11,439 nucleotides of DNA from Larix sibirica (Eukaryota > Streptophyta > Pinopsida > Pinales > Pinaceae). The DNA lies in assembly GCA_004151065.3 (NCBI GenBank), contig NWUY0300108713.1, positions 18,514 through 29,952 of the forward strand. The letters run 5' to 3'. Shown here piece by piece: positions 1 through 6,624 of this stretch (position 1 is the first letter of the stretch; every line of letters starts with the position of its first letter). The notes under the pieces are model-generated. The model made no database searches. It had not been told where the DNA came from and saw only the letters and a list, made by a program, of their open reading frames with translations. The translations under genes and the position numbers were made by a program.

Positions 1-470
1 AGAAAGAGTATATATTGGATAGAGTGCCTATGGTTGGGTGGAAAATCGCTCTTACATAGCCAATTGCATGGATTTCTTTGTTTAAAGATAAGTATTCTCT
101 TGTATTTGAATACGCAATGATTTTAATTGATACATGTGATGATTATGTTCATACATGCATGCTAGATGTGTGTGGATAGAGTTTATTCCGCTGTGTAATT
201 TTTTTTATCTATGCATCTACACACATATTTTGATTGTTATGAATTCATAATATGGCTATGTGGCAAAATTTAGAAGCCCATAATTCGTTAATGTCCCCCT
301 TTGTTGGTCGGATTGATGGATGGGGACATGACAGAAGGAGTTCAAACAACTCTATAATACTCTCCATCCATTTCCAAAACGAATTCAATATCCGTGGTTG
401 AAATTATATAGTTGTTGCAATTCTCATGGTAGTTTCTAATTTCGTTTTCCTTCTGTTGTTATATTAACTA
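1..470. other. Left flank without a recognisable gene
   Basis: AT-rich sequence with no convincing open frame on either strand and no similarity that I can see to the rest of the window. The only local structure I noted is the short inverted repeat at 291-329, listed separately. It is probably old repeat or intergenic DNA outside the LTR element. Confidence 0.5.
291..329. repeat. Short inverted repeat, 8-base arms
   Basis: ATGTCCCC at 291-298 is exactly complementary to GGGGACAT at 322-329, with 23 bases between. A related pair follows: GATGGATGG just inside the right arm and CCATCCAT near 365. It could form a small hairpin. There is no sign that it is a terminator or the end of a transposon, and chance is possible. 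Confidence 0.35.
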
Positions 471-900
471 TTGGGCGAATCTCTCCTTTAAACCCACTGT
501 TGGACGAATTTATAAATGTTGGGGTGTTGTCAAAGATGATGGGGCATTTTTAGAGTCCCTAGAGGGAAATTAAACATGTTGGATGGTTTTTAAACTTTGT
601 TGGAACACAATCATTGATTGTTAGGAAAAATTGAGGTGCTTGGGGTGAATCTAGAAGTGCTTGGGGAATTTTTTGCACATTGTTGGGTGATTTTCTCTTG
701 CATGGATGTTTTAATGGATGTTGGGCGATTTTATTCCTTACCTGGGTATGGGAGAAAGACTCTAAGATGGATTTATCACTTGTTGGGGAGAAATTGTGTG
801 GCTTGAGGCATTTATGTCATTGCATGGGCGATTTAATCATTACTGGGTGTTTTAGTTTCTTCCCTTGGTGAATTTAATCACCACTGAGATCATTTCAGGA
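471..900. repeat. Degenerate tandem array with ~20-base period in the 5' LTR U3
   Basis: About 21 diverged units, each opening with a TTGGG-like core followed by GATTTTAATCATTG-like sequence. Unit starts read by eye are near 471, 500, 519, 540, 560, 579, 600, 621, 640, 661, 683, 702, 721, 742, 764, 783, 803, 824, 843, 864 and 883. Apart from the first gap, spacing stays at 19-22 bases, about two helical turns. A rough consensus is TTGGGYGAWTTTAATCATTG. Units from 721 on lie inside the block shared with the 3' LTR, where about nine counterparts run from 4393 to 4573. Units 471-718 have no counterpart upstream of the 3' LTR. Such U3 repeats may act as enhancers in some retroelements; that role is inference here. 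Confidence 0.7.
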
Positions 901-1608
901 AATGTATTTGTTTTGAAGTACATAGACATCAAGCTTTATAAGTGGAAAGATCCAAAGATATTATGTGACCAATTACCATTGCAAATCCACCTAGTATGTG
1001 GGCACGCCCTCCTCTTTGTATTTCCCGTGGACATTGGGTGAGTGTGTTTTGTTGAGAGTGCCTTGTTGAGGAAAGGAGAATGGGCATAAAGATTGGGAGG
1101 AAAGTCATTCTAGGAGTGGAAGGTCCTTGATACAATTGGGGAAGAGAATAATCAAAGAGAACAATAGTATATTACATGCCCAATCAATATTTAAAACCCA
1201 TTTACGTGGAAAGATAAGAGTATGGGACTGTCTACTTAATTTTTTTGTTTGCAAGCAATTAGAGATCGTGAAGTAACCCCAATTTTGTGTAGGGATATAA
1301 ATAAATGTTATCTCCACCGATTGATTATTAAAGGGGATTCATTTAGTGTATCTACATATCATTGCTTAAGTGGCTACATAAGGACATGCTTTGATCAGAA
1401 TTGATTTGATGACATTTTGCTTAGACCCATCATTTTCAAGTTAATATCATTGTCTCTTATATATAGATTTGAGAATTTCTAATGCTTCATGTGGAGTTCT
1501 TGTAATTATTGAATGAGTTATTTGCTTCATATACCGAGACAAAGGACAAAGACTATGAATAATTTTATTCCTACATAAGATTCGTGTTGGTGAAGCAAGT
1601 GGGAAACA
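719..1608 (+). repeat. 5' LTR
   Basis: Matches 4392-5264 throughout. Shared landmarks include TTCCTTACCTGGG, CTTCCCTTGGTGAATTTAAT, GTGGAAAGATAAGAGTATGG, AAGTAACCCCAATT, TAGGGATATAAA and CATGTGGAGTTCTTGTAATT. The copy starts TGTTGGG and ends AAACA directly against the primer binding site, fitting the TG...CA rule. U3 holds the 20-base array. A TATA-like site at 1458 leaves about 120 bases for R plus U5. The true left edge may lie upstream, since array units continue back to 471. Confidence 0.82.
1458..1465 (+). promoter_or_regulatory. Candidate TATA box of the 5' LTR
   Basis: TATATATA lies in the promoter half of the LTR, about 150 bases before the primer binding site, a sensible place for a retrotransposon transcription start near 1490. 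The aligned place in the 3' LTR (around 5110-5130) reads CACTTAGATGCGG and has no TATA, so one copy has gained or lost it. The call rests on sequence and position only; TATA-like strings are common in AT-rich DNA. Confidence 0.4.
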
Positions 1609-1620
1609 TGGTATCAGATC
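1609..1620 (+). other. Primer binding site, initiator tRNA-Met type
   Basis: TGGTATCAGATC directly abuts the end of the 5' LTR. It matches the usual plant retrotransposon primer site TGGTATCAGAGC, complementary to the 3' end of initiator methionine tRNA, at 11 of 12 positions; position 11 is T in place of G. Minus-strand DNA synthesis would be primed here. Its position between LTR and interior independently supports the LTR call and its + orientation. Confidence 0.85.
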
Positions 1621-1671
1621 AGTTGTACCCTTGACTATAACACAACTCCCAGTATTTGGAGAAAAAAATAA

Positions 1672-2215
1672 GACTTCACCACGGGAAAAGCCTTGAAGAG
1701 AGAGAAGCTAGAAGAGCTCTGAAAATTCAATAAGCAGATCCAAGAGGAAAGCAAGTATTGGAGGCAAAGAGAAAAGGAACAGGAAAAAAAAAACTTTCAA
1801 CATGCTAGAACTTTGAAGAGGACACTACATATCTCAGCATGGGGGTAAGGCAAACAAAGAGAGGTTGGAAGACTTGAAGGAAACCAATGCTCAACTTCAA
1901 GAAGAGAATGGACGCTTGAAGGAGTAGGTCCAAATGTTCGACAAGAGGATGACAGAGATGGAGAAGCAACTTGAGAACTCTTCCAAACTATTGTCATTAC
2001 TAAAGAAGAAGTTTGAAGAACAACAAGACACCCTCACTACAGGCATGATGGATTGGGACAAGCATAGAGCGCAACTTGCAAAACTTGGTAAGAAGGTCAT
2101 TTAGTTGGATGAAGATCAACTTACTCAGATGATAGCATAGTTGCAACAAGATTTGGAAGAGAAAGAGGAAGCATTCAAAAAACTACAATCAATTGTCAAA
2201 GGCACCATGGAGTAA
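1672..2215 (+). pseudogene. Decayed gag-like coiled-coil coding region
   Basis: The first coding remnant after the primer site. One frame runs from 1672 to about 1845 with a TGA at 1720. A second runs from about 1847 to 2212, with TAG at 1925, 2102 and 2138 and TAA at 2213. Read through the stops, the product is highly charged and rich in Glu, Lys, Gln and Leu, with spaced leucines (for example KERLEDLKETNAQLQEEN near 1856) typical of a long coiled coil. No ATG is evident at the start. Position suggests a gag-like structural role, but I recognise no named gag domain. It probably continued into the G-patch segment, now in another frame after a frameshift near 2210-2220. The three TAG stops fit CAG glutamine codons that lost a methylated C. 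Confidence 0.65.
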
Positions 2216-2220
2216 GGCCA

Positions 2221-2562
2221 CCTTCCATTACTAATGTCGAAGCCAGCACCACGACTAAGACTGTTAAGTTAAGTTCACCTTCTTTGGAAAATTTTCAAGA
2301 GCATGTTGGTGAATTTGAAAAGCATACAAGAGGAATTGGTTCAAAACTATTAAGACAAATGGGCTATGATGGACAAGCGCTAGGAAATCAAAGACAAAGC
2401 ATCCTCAACCCCATCGTGGTTAAACCAAGGATCAAGCATGAAGGCTTGGGTTTTGATGGAAGAATGGAAAATTCAATGTCCACAAAGGCCACTTTTGTGA
2501 AGGAGAAAGGTATGATAGAATTGGCTTGTGCGCTTATCAGGGGAAAGAACAACAATAAGTGA
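2221..2562 (+). pseudogene. Decayed G-patch domain segment of the LTR element
   Basis: An open frame of about 114 codons, continuous from at least 2203 to a TGA at 2560. It has no ATG start and looks like the continuation of the upstream coiled-coil frame. From about 2305 it reads FEKHTRGIGSKLL, MGYDGQALG, NPIVVKPR and GLGFDG, a G-patch: a glycine-rich module of about 45 residues that in many proteins binds RNA or activates DEAH-box helicases. The segment before it (PSITNVEAS...) is a polar linker. Two expected glycines are replaced: the GxGLG core reads GQALG, and the Gly before the I/V-NP motif is Ser. This could be decay or family divergence. G-patches also occur in betaretroviral protease regions, so one in a retroelement has precedent. 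Domain identity is fairly sure; function is inference. Confidence 0.75.
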
Positions 2563-2755
2563 AGGTAGCATCCCACTACCTCCTCAACCTCCTTGTGACA
2601 TATTGAAGAAGGGAAACGATGAGAAGAGCTTGAAGACCCATACTCCACTAGAATTTAGAAGAAGTGGAAAACTAACCAACCATAGAAATAATAAGAAGAC
2701 CAAGAGGTATACATTAGGAAAGGATTTGTCACCACTGAAAGAAGAAAGGCCATAG
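2561..2755 (+). pseudogene. Possible decayed zinc-knuckle segment after the G-patch
   Basis: After the G-patch frame ends, a second frame carries what looks like its continuation (SEGSIPLPPQPPCDILKKGN), implying a frameshift near 2560. The Pro-rich stretch followed by CDILKKGND, EKS and KTHTPLEFRR resembles plant retroelement zinc knuckles of the form C-x2-C-x4-H-x4-C followed by W-K-x-H-P. Only the first Cys is kept here: Leu stands for the second Cys, Asp for His, and the last Cys is gone. The rest is basic and polar (NHRNNKKTKR), which would suit nucleic-acid binding. The frame closes at a TAG. The knuckle reading is pattern-based and tentative; a basic tail without a zinc site is the alternative. 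Confidence 0.4.
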
Positions 2756-2769
2756 AGCTACTAACTGTT

Positions 2770-3197
2770 GATATTCAAAAGCATGTTCATTCTGCGAAAG
2801 AAAGGCCATTGTGTGACTTCTTGTGACTTCTTGTTGGGAGGAGAAATTCATGCATATCAGCCATATTCCTTTTAGAGGAAGGATGGAAACAAGGCTTCTC
2901 CAAACCATCAACAAACTTAGGGGAAAATGGAGAAGGTAGGAAAGCAAAAAATTCCAACTAAGTTCAAGAATTTTCACCACCACTGCAAGTTGAGTGGACA
3001 TTAGGAAGCAAGGTGTTTGAGAATTCATCTGAAGCTTCACCCCAAAAACCACAAAATGAATATAAGAGTGTGGAAAGTGAAGAATGAGGGAGATGAAGAG
3101 ACGCCGCATCTTTAGTCCAAAGGGAAGCAGTTGTCCAAGGAGAATTAGTAGCATAGGAGGCTTGCATCACCATTGATGAGGATAACAGATTGATGCA
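2770..3197 (+). pseudogene. Heavily degraded interior coding remnant (linker)
   Basis: In the same frame as the G-patch, this stretch reads like decayed protein with several stops. The run around 2975-3085 (VQEFSPPLQVEWTLGSKVFE, then SSEASPQKPQNEYKSVESEE) is polar and Ser/Pro/Glu rich. A further run near 3100-3190 includes ASLVQREAVVQGELVA and EACITIDEDN. TAA, TGA and TAG interrupt it. A 10-base tandem duplication (TGTGACTTCT, twice at 2812-2831) and repeated AAGGCCAT strings suggest local slippage. I recognise no domain; in particular I find no credible D-T/S-G protease motif. It probably linked the knuckle-like region to the downstream domain. Confidence 0.4.
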
Positions 3198-4058
3198 GAC
3201 ATCAAGCGCAACCCTAATGCAAATATTGTTGCCTTCCATTTTCCAAAATATAATTCCTTTCCTAGGGATGTTTTAGAGATTGGTGCTCAGAGGCCAATAA
3301 ATCCATGACAACAAACGAAGCATCCATTTCCCAACATGTTTGGTTGTTACAGGGAATAAATGATTGCATTCACGAGATTTGGGTGGAGCAACAACTACAT
3401 TGTTCGATTTTATTTGAATGCTGGGTAATACCACTGCTATAATCTAGTGATGTTAGTTGCTTGCATACAAGCATGTGCAGAAGTTGGTGTTATCTTGGGA
3501 GTAGAATCTATTGTGATTGCAAACCAAGGAGGTATTTCAATTGATATTGATGTAGAAACAGTGTTGGGTAGCACATACAACAAATATGATTGTTTCCATG
3601 TAAAGAAATAATTCATTGCAAGTAGTTGGGAGCATCCCACTCTTGCTCCTATAGATTGTTGTGAGAGTGCATAATGCTTGCATGGATGACATAGTATGAG
3701 AATAGATCAACATTTGACTTGGATTCAATTTCAGTGCCAAGATGGACTATCTCTGAGTCTGGGAGAGAGATATGAATGAATGTTGAGACGAGAGTTCGGA
3801 TCTGGAGATTGTTTTGAGATGAAACTCAATGAGCATAATTTTTCAGCAGGAACAAGCGAGCCAAAACCAATAGATGGAGCCATAGCTAGGACCAAAGCCA
3901 ATAGTCCGAGCCATGAGCCAGATATAGATCCAGAGTTAGAGCTATAGCTGAGAGCTAGAGTCAGAGTCACATTCCAGAGAAGTAAATAGTGTACATTTAT
4001 CCTGATTGGGTTCCTTGAGATTTTGGAGACCAAAAAGCCTCTCAATGGGAAGGTGTGA
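3198..4058 (+). pseudogene. Unrecognised conserved-looking domain in the LTR element interior
   Basis: One + frame spans about 285 codons with no visible frameshift, broken by TGA 3306, TAA 3357, TAA 3426, TAA 3609, TAA 3672, TGA 3687, TGA 3777, TAG 3945 and TAG 3987, and closing at TGA 4056. Between stops the protein looks real: DIKRNPNANIVAFHFPKYN, KHPFPNMFGCYRE, MIAFTRFGWSNNYIVRFYL, LVACIQACAEVGVILGVES, NQGGISIDIDVETVLGSTYN, HLTWIQFQCQDGLSLSLGE. The mix of aromatics, cysteines and hydrophobic helices differs from the charged gag-like part. A Glu-Pro-rich tail follows, encoded by a decayed hexanucleotide repeat. I match it to no family: no YxDD reverse transcriptase, no HHCC/DDE integrase, no protease. 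It may be a captured host segment, an element-specific accessory domain, or a very diverged gag/capsid part. Several stops fit C-to-T change of CAA, CAG or CGA codons. Confidence 0.5.
3858..3970. repeat. Decayed GAGCCA-type hexanucleotide repeat
   Basis: The stretch is built from variants of GAGCCA: GAGCCA at 3858, then AAACCA, GGAGCCAT, AAAGCCA, CGAGCCATGAGCCA, GATCCAGAGTTAGAGCTATAGC and GAGCTAGAGTCAGAGTCA. Read in the frame of the surrounding broken ORF, it gives a Glu-Pro-like tract (SEPKPIDG...SHEPDIDPELEL), so it was probably once an (EP)n tail. The drift from GAGCCA to GAGTCA and GAGCTA is again C-to-T in direction. Confidence 0.55.
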
Positions 4059-4224
4059 TCTGAAATTAGATCTGAACTATCGAATGGATGAAGACTAAGT
4101 ACCTACAAAAAAATGTATTTCAACAAATGTATAGGTTAATAAAGCATTTTAAAAATAAATGCAAATGTAAAAGAAATGTGAGAAAAAAGAAAAACAAAAG
4201 AAGATGAATAAAAGGTAATAAGAT
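4059..4224. other. Noncoding interior between the last ORF remnant and the palindrome
   Basis: A-rich sequence, increasingly purine-rich from 4165, with no open frame worth calling. It leads into the palindrome and purine tract that precede the 3' LTR, so it is probably the 3' untranslated part of the element. Confidence 0.5.
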
Positions 4225-4309
4225 AATGAGAAAAAGGAGAGTGGGAATGGGAAATGAAAGGCCAAGGCCGTTGGCCTTCCCATTACCCCTAGCTCTCTTA
4301 TTTCTCATT
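4225..4309. repeat. Imperfect palindrome of ~85 bases
   Basis: The outer arms AATGAGAAA and TTTCTCATT, the middle blocks AATGGGAA and TTCCCATT, and the perfect core stem AAGGCCAA (4258-4265) with TTGGCCTT (4271-4278) around a 5-base loop form a long imperfect hairpin. A further pair, GGAGAGTGG near 4236 and CCACTCTCC at 4316-4324, is offset from the main arms. The symmetry makes both strands encode similar short peptides (MRKRRVGMGNERPRPL on +, MRNKRARGNGKANGLG on -). It could be a small inserted palindromic element or an RNA structure in the element's 3' end. Confidence 0.6.
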
Positions 4310-4342
4310 GTGTTTCCACTCTCCAAGGGCTATTTTTTGGCT

Positions 4343-4365
4343 AGGAGAGAGGATGAGGAGGAGAA
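4343..4365 (+). other. Candidate polypurine tract
   Basis: A run of A and G with only one T (AGGAGAGAGGATGAGGAGGA at its start) lies 27 bases before the visible start of LTR homology at 4392. Plus-strand priming in LTR retrotransposons uses a purine tract just before the 3' LTR. The gap suggests either that the 3' LTR starts nearer 4366 and its first bases no longer match the 5' copy, or that small changes accumulated between. Confidence 0.55.
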
Positions 4366-4391
4366 TTTTGAGCATGCAAATGTACAAAGGT

Positions 4392-5264
4392 TGTTGGGTG
4401 ATTTGATTCCTTACCTGGGAGTGGGAGAAAGACTATAAGATTGATTTATCACTTGGTGGGGTGAAATTTTGTGGCTTGAGGCATTTCTATCATTGCATTG
4501 ACGTTTTAATCATTGCTGGGAGTTTTAATCTCTTCCCTTGGTGAATTTAATCATCACTGGGATCCTTTTGTCCAATTTATTTGTTTTGAAGTACGCGGAC
4601 ATCTAGAATTATAAGTGCAAATATCCAAAGATATATGTGGCCAATTACCATTGAAAATCCACCTGCCATGTGGGAGCTCCCTCCTATTTATTGTATTTCC
4701 TATGGACACTGGGTGAGTGTGCTTTTGTTGAGAGTGCCTTGTTGAGGAAAGGAGTGTGGGCATAAATATTGGGAGGAAGGCTATTATAGGAGTGGAAGAT
4801 CCTTGATGCAATTGGGGAAGAGAATACGGAAGATAACAAGAGTATAGTCCATGCCCCATATGAATGGAAAGATAAGAGTATGGGATTGTCTACTTAATTG
4901 ATTGCTCGCAAGCAATTAGAGATCCGGAAGTAACCCCAATTCAGTGTAGGGATATAAACAACCTTTCTCTCCACCAATTGATGATTAAAGGGGAGTCGTT
5001 TAGTGTAGCTACAAATCATTCCTTAAGTAACTACAAAATCATATTCATGTTTTGATCAGAGTTGGTTTGCTAACATTTGGCTTAGCCCCGTCGTTTTTAA
5101 GTTAAGATCATCGCCACTTAGATGCGGATTTGAGAATTGCTAACATTTCATGTGGAGTTCTTGTAATTACTGAATGAGTTATTCGCATCAGAGACAAGAC
5201 ATAGGACAAAGACTAAGATTAATTTTATTCCTACATAGTATTTGTGTTAGTGAAGTGAGTGGGC
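4392..5264 (+). repeat. 3' LTR
   Basis: Directly repeats 719-1608, with the same start TGTTGGG and the same landmarks through to TTTTATTCCTACATA and GTGAAG..AGTGGG at 5250-5263. After that the copies part: AAACA then the primer site on the left, CTATAATCC on the right. The U3 array is present with about nine units (4393 to 4573). Differences include loss of the TATA-like string, a deletion near 4858 relative to 1185-1200, and many substitutions. No target duplication beyond 5264 matches the left flank. Confidence 0.82.
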
Positions 5265-6401
5265 TATAATCCTTTTGTTTATGGATCAACAATCAATATT
5301 GATGCAATTGGAGGAATGGTTTAATTTTTCATATAACGAATTAGATGTTCAATTTTGACGATATAATTTGATTTGAAAATTGTCATGGAAATTCCATTGG
5401 ATCAATTCGTCGCAGCAAATCTTACAAGTTTCTGCAAAATATTTTATTATGCAGTGTTTTCTTGTCATCATAACTTAATATTACAAGTGTAGAGCTCAAA
5501 TCACTAAAATAAATTGATAATGCAATAAAAGGAGTTAAAACAATAAAATCCACATCATCCACAATGAACACAAGATATAGGATAAACCATCCAGAAGGTG
5601 AGGACTATGATTTATGTTTGCTTCTCGTGTATGAAATGCAAATACAAAGAAATATGAACTCACTGTAGAGTTTCCATATACATCGTGGCTTCTATGGCTA
5701 CTATAGGGTCTGTGACTTCCTTTTTCCTTCTTAAAATAGCCCACTCCTTTGTTATACTCAACTTAATGGAAAAATAAATCAATACAAGAATGGAACCCCT
5801 TGATTTCCTAGTGACCCAATGTTTAACCTATATTAATAGTCATCTAGGGTTAGGGCTAGGGATTTTGCATGCCTCAACTCCTAGTTTGGGTTATGGCTTT
5901 GGAATCTCTATAACCTTCTTTAAAGTCCACATGTGACTAGCTCCACATGTGTGAGTAATGGGATCTGATGTGACATTCATTCAATACCACGATGGTCAAA
6001 ATAATGGGCCAACTTGCAAGAGGCATAACTTCCTCATATGTACTTTGATTGAGGTGGTCTTTGCACTGTTGAAAATCTCTCAATGTATAGAACAACAAAA
6101 AGGATTGGGAACTACATATATTGACCCCCAAAACAATCATTTAATACCCAAAATAATTTTAAAAATTCCAAAACCCCGAATCACCAAAATAAAACCTCCC
6201 CTAAAATAAACCTTAAACCTTAGATCAATTTTTTTTATTCAAAAATTACAAAAATAAATAAAATCATAATATTATATAATATTTACTTTTATGTTATAAA
6301 AAAATATTATATAGCAATTATAAGACAAACCTTTCACTGAATTAAAACTTTGTACATATTGGGACTTTCAAATAGGTTGAAAAACAAATATATAACAACC
6401 T
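5265..6401. other. Right flank of the LTR element without a recognisable gene
   Basis: AT-rich DNA with no convincing ORF. Small items: a telomere-like string TAGGGTTAGGGCTAGGG at 5845-5861; two copies of TCCACATGTG at 5926-5935 and 5942-5951, each containing the palindromic E-box core CACATGTG; and an A-rich, C-containing stretch at 6120-6215. The part around 5500-5610 (AACACAAGATATAGG and nearby) has the flavour of plant LTR-repeat DNA, but I cannot assign it. It is probably layered old transposon debris. Confidence 0.4.
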
Positions 6402-6624
6402 CACAAGGGACCAGTTACTCTTGAGGAATTAAACGAGGCAGTTCAGAGTTTGTAGAAGGATAAGAGCCCAGGCCCCGATGGCTAGCCAGTTGAGTTCTTT
6501 TCAGCTTTCATGGAGAATTTGGAATCTGATCTTCTCAGAGTAATTGAGGATTCAAGGGGTAATGGCAGAATTATTGTTGCTTTCAATTCTACATTCATTA
6601 CCCTTTGTTGGTACCAAAATCTAC
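6402..6624 (+). pseudogene. LINE (L1-type) reverse transcriptase fragment
   Basis: A single frame of about 74 codons reads VTLEELNEAVQSL, then KDKSPGPDG, PVEFFSAF, DLLRVIEDS and FNSTFITL. This is the start of the reverse-transcriptase domain of plant non-LTR retrotransposons, where K-D-K-S-P-G-P-D-G followed by an acidic-FF-AF segment and later N-x-T-x-I-x-L-x-P-K is the hallmark. The catalytic YxDD region is absent. Stops TAG at 6453 (just before KDKSPG) and TAG at 6483 (just after PDG, where Trp or Phe is usual) break it, and the frame is lost at the expected LVPK (about 6603). A TAA closes the frame upstream at 6393. I see no endonuclease or poly(A) tail attached, so this is a short dead remnant. 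Family call is firm; boundaries are approximate. Confidence 0.85.

Larger units (their letters stand above)
719..5264 (+). mobile_element. Degraded, apparently non-autonomous LTR retrotransposon
   Basis: Two directly repeated LTRs of about 890 and 873 bases flank about 2.8 kb. A tRNA-Met-type primer binding site follows the 5' LTR and a purine tract precedes the 3' LTR, which fixes the + orientation. The interior encodes decayed coiled-coil, G-patch and zinc-knuckle-like segments and an unrecognised domain. I see no protease, reverse transcriptase, RNase H or integrase motifs, so if ever mobile it probably depended on a helper. The LTRs agree at roughly 80% by eye, with many indels, so the insertion is old. 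I found no target-site duplication, and the outer edges are uncertain: the 5' LTR may reach back to about 471 because the U3 array does. Superfamily cannot be set without pol; the primer site suits Copia and many Gypsy elements. Confidence 0.85.

Noticed and set aside
471-900. CRISPR-like array
   Set aside because: The 20-base units are contiguous and diverged, with no unique spacers, and the setting is a plant LTR.
929-1135. - strand ORF also seen at 4554-4859 with a similar peptide
   Set aside because: The likeness follows from the two LTRs being copies of one another. The frame is not kept intact over the same span in both, and no domain is visible.
2729-3154. 141-codon open frame on the - strand
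   Set aside because: It lies antisense to a + frame that still shows coding character, its peptide is Leu/Phe/Ser-rich without a domain, and it is best explained as a shadow of A/G-rich + strand sequence.
4120-4438. Mirrored short ORFs on both strands (4226-4438 + and 4120-4326 -), each with a basic start and hydrophobic stretch
   Set aside because: The resemblance is produced by the palindrome at 4225-4309, and neither has support as a gene.
5845-5861. Telomeric DNA
   Set aside because: Fewer than three imperfect TAGGG units; too short to be more than an interstitial or chance match.
5958-6209. 83-codon + strand ORF
   Set aside because: It ends in A-rich low-complexity sequence, has no domain, and its length is not surprising by chance.
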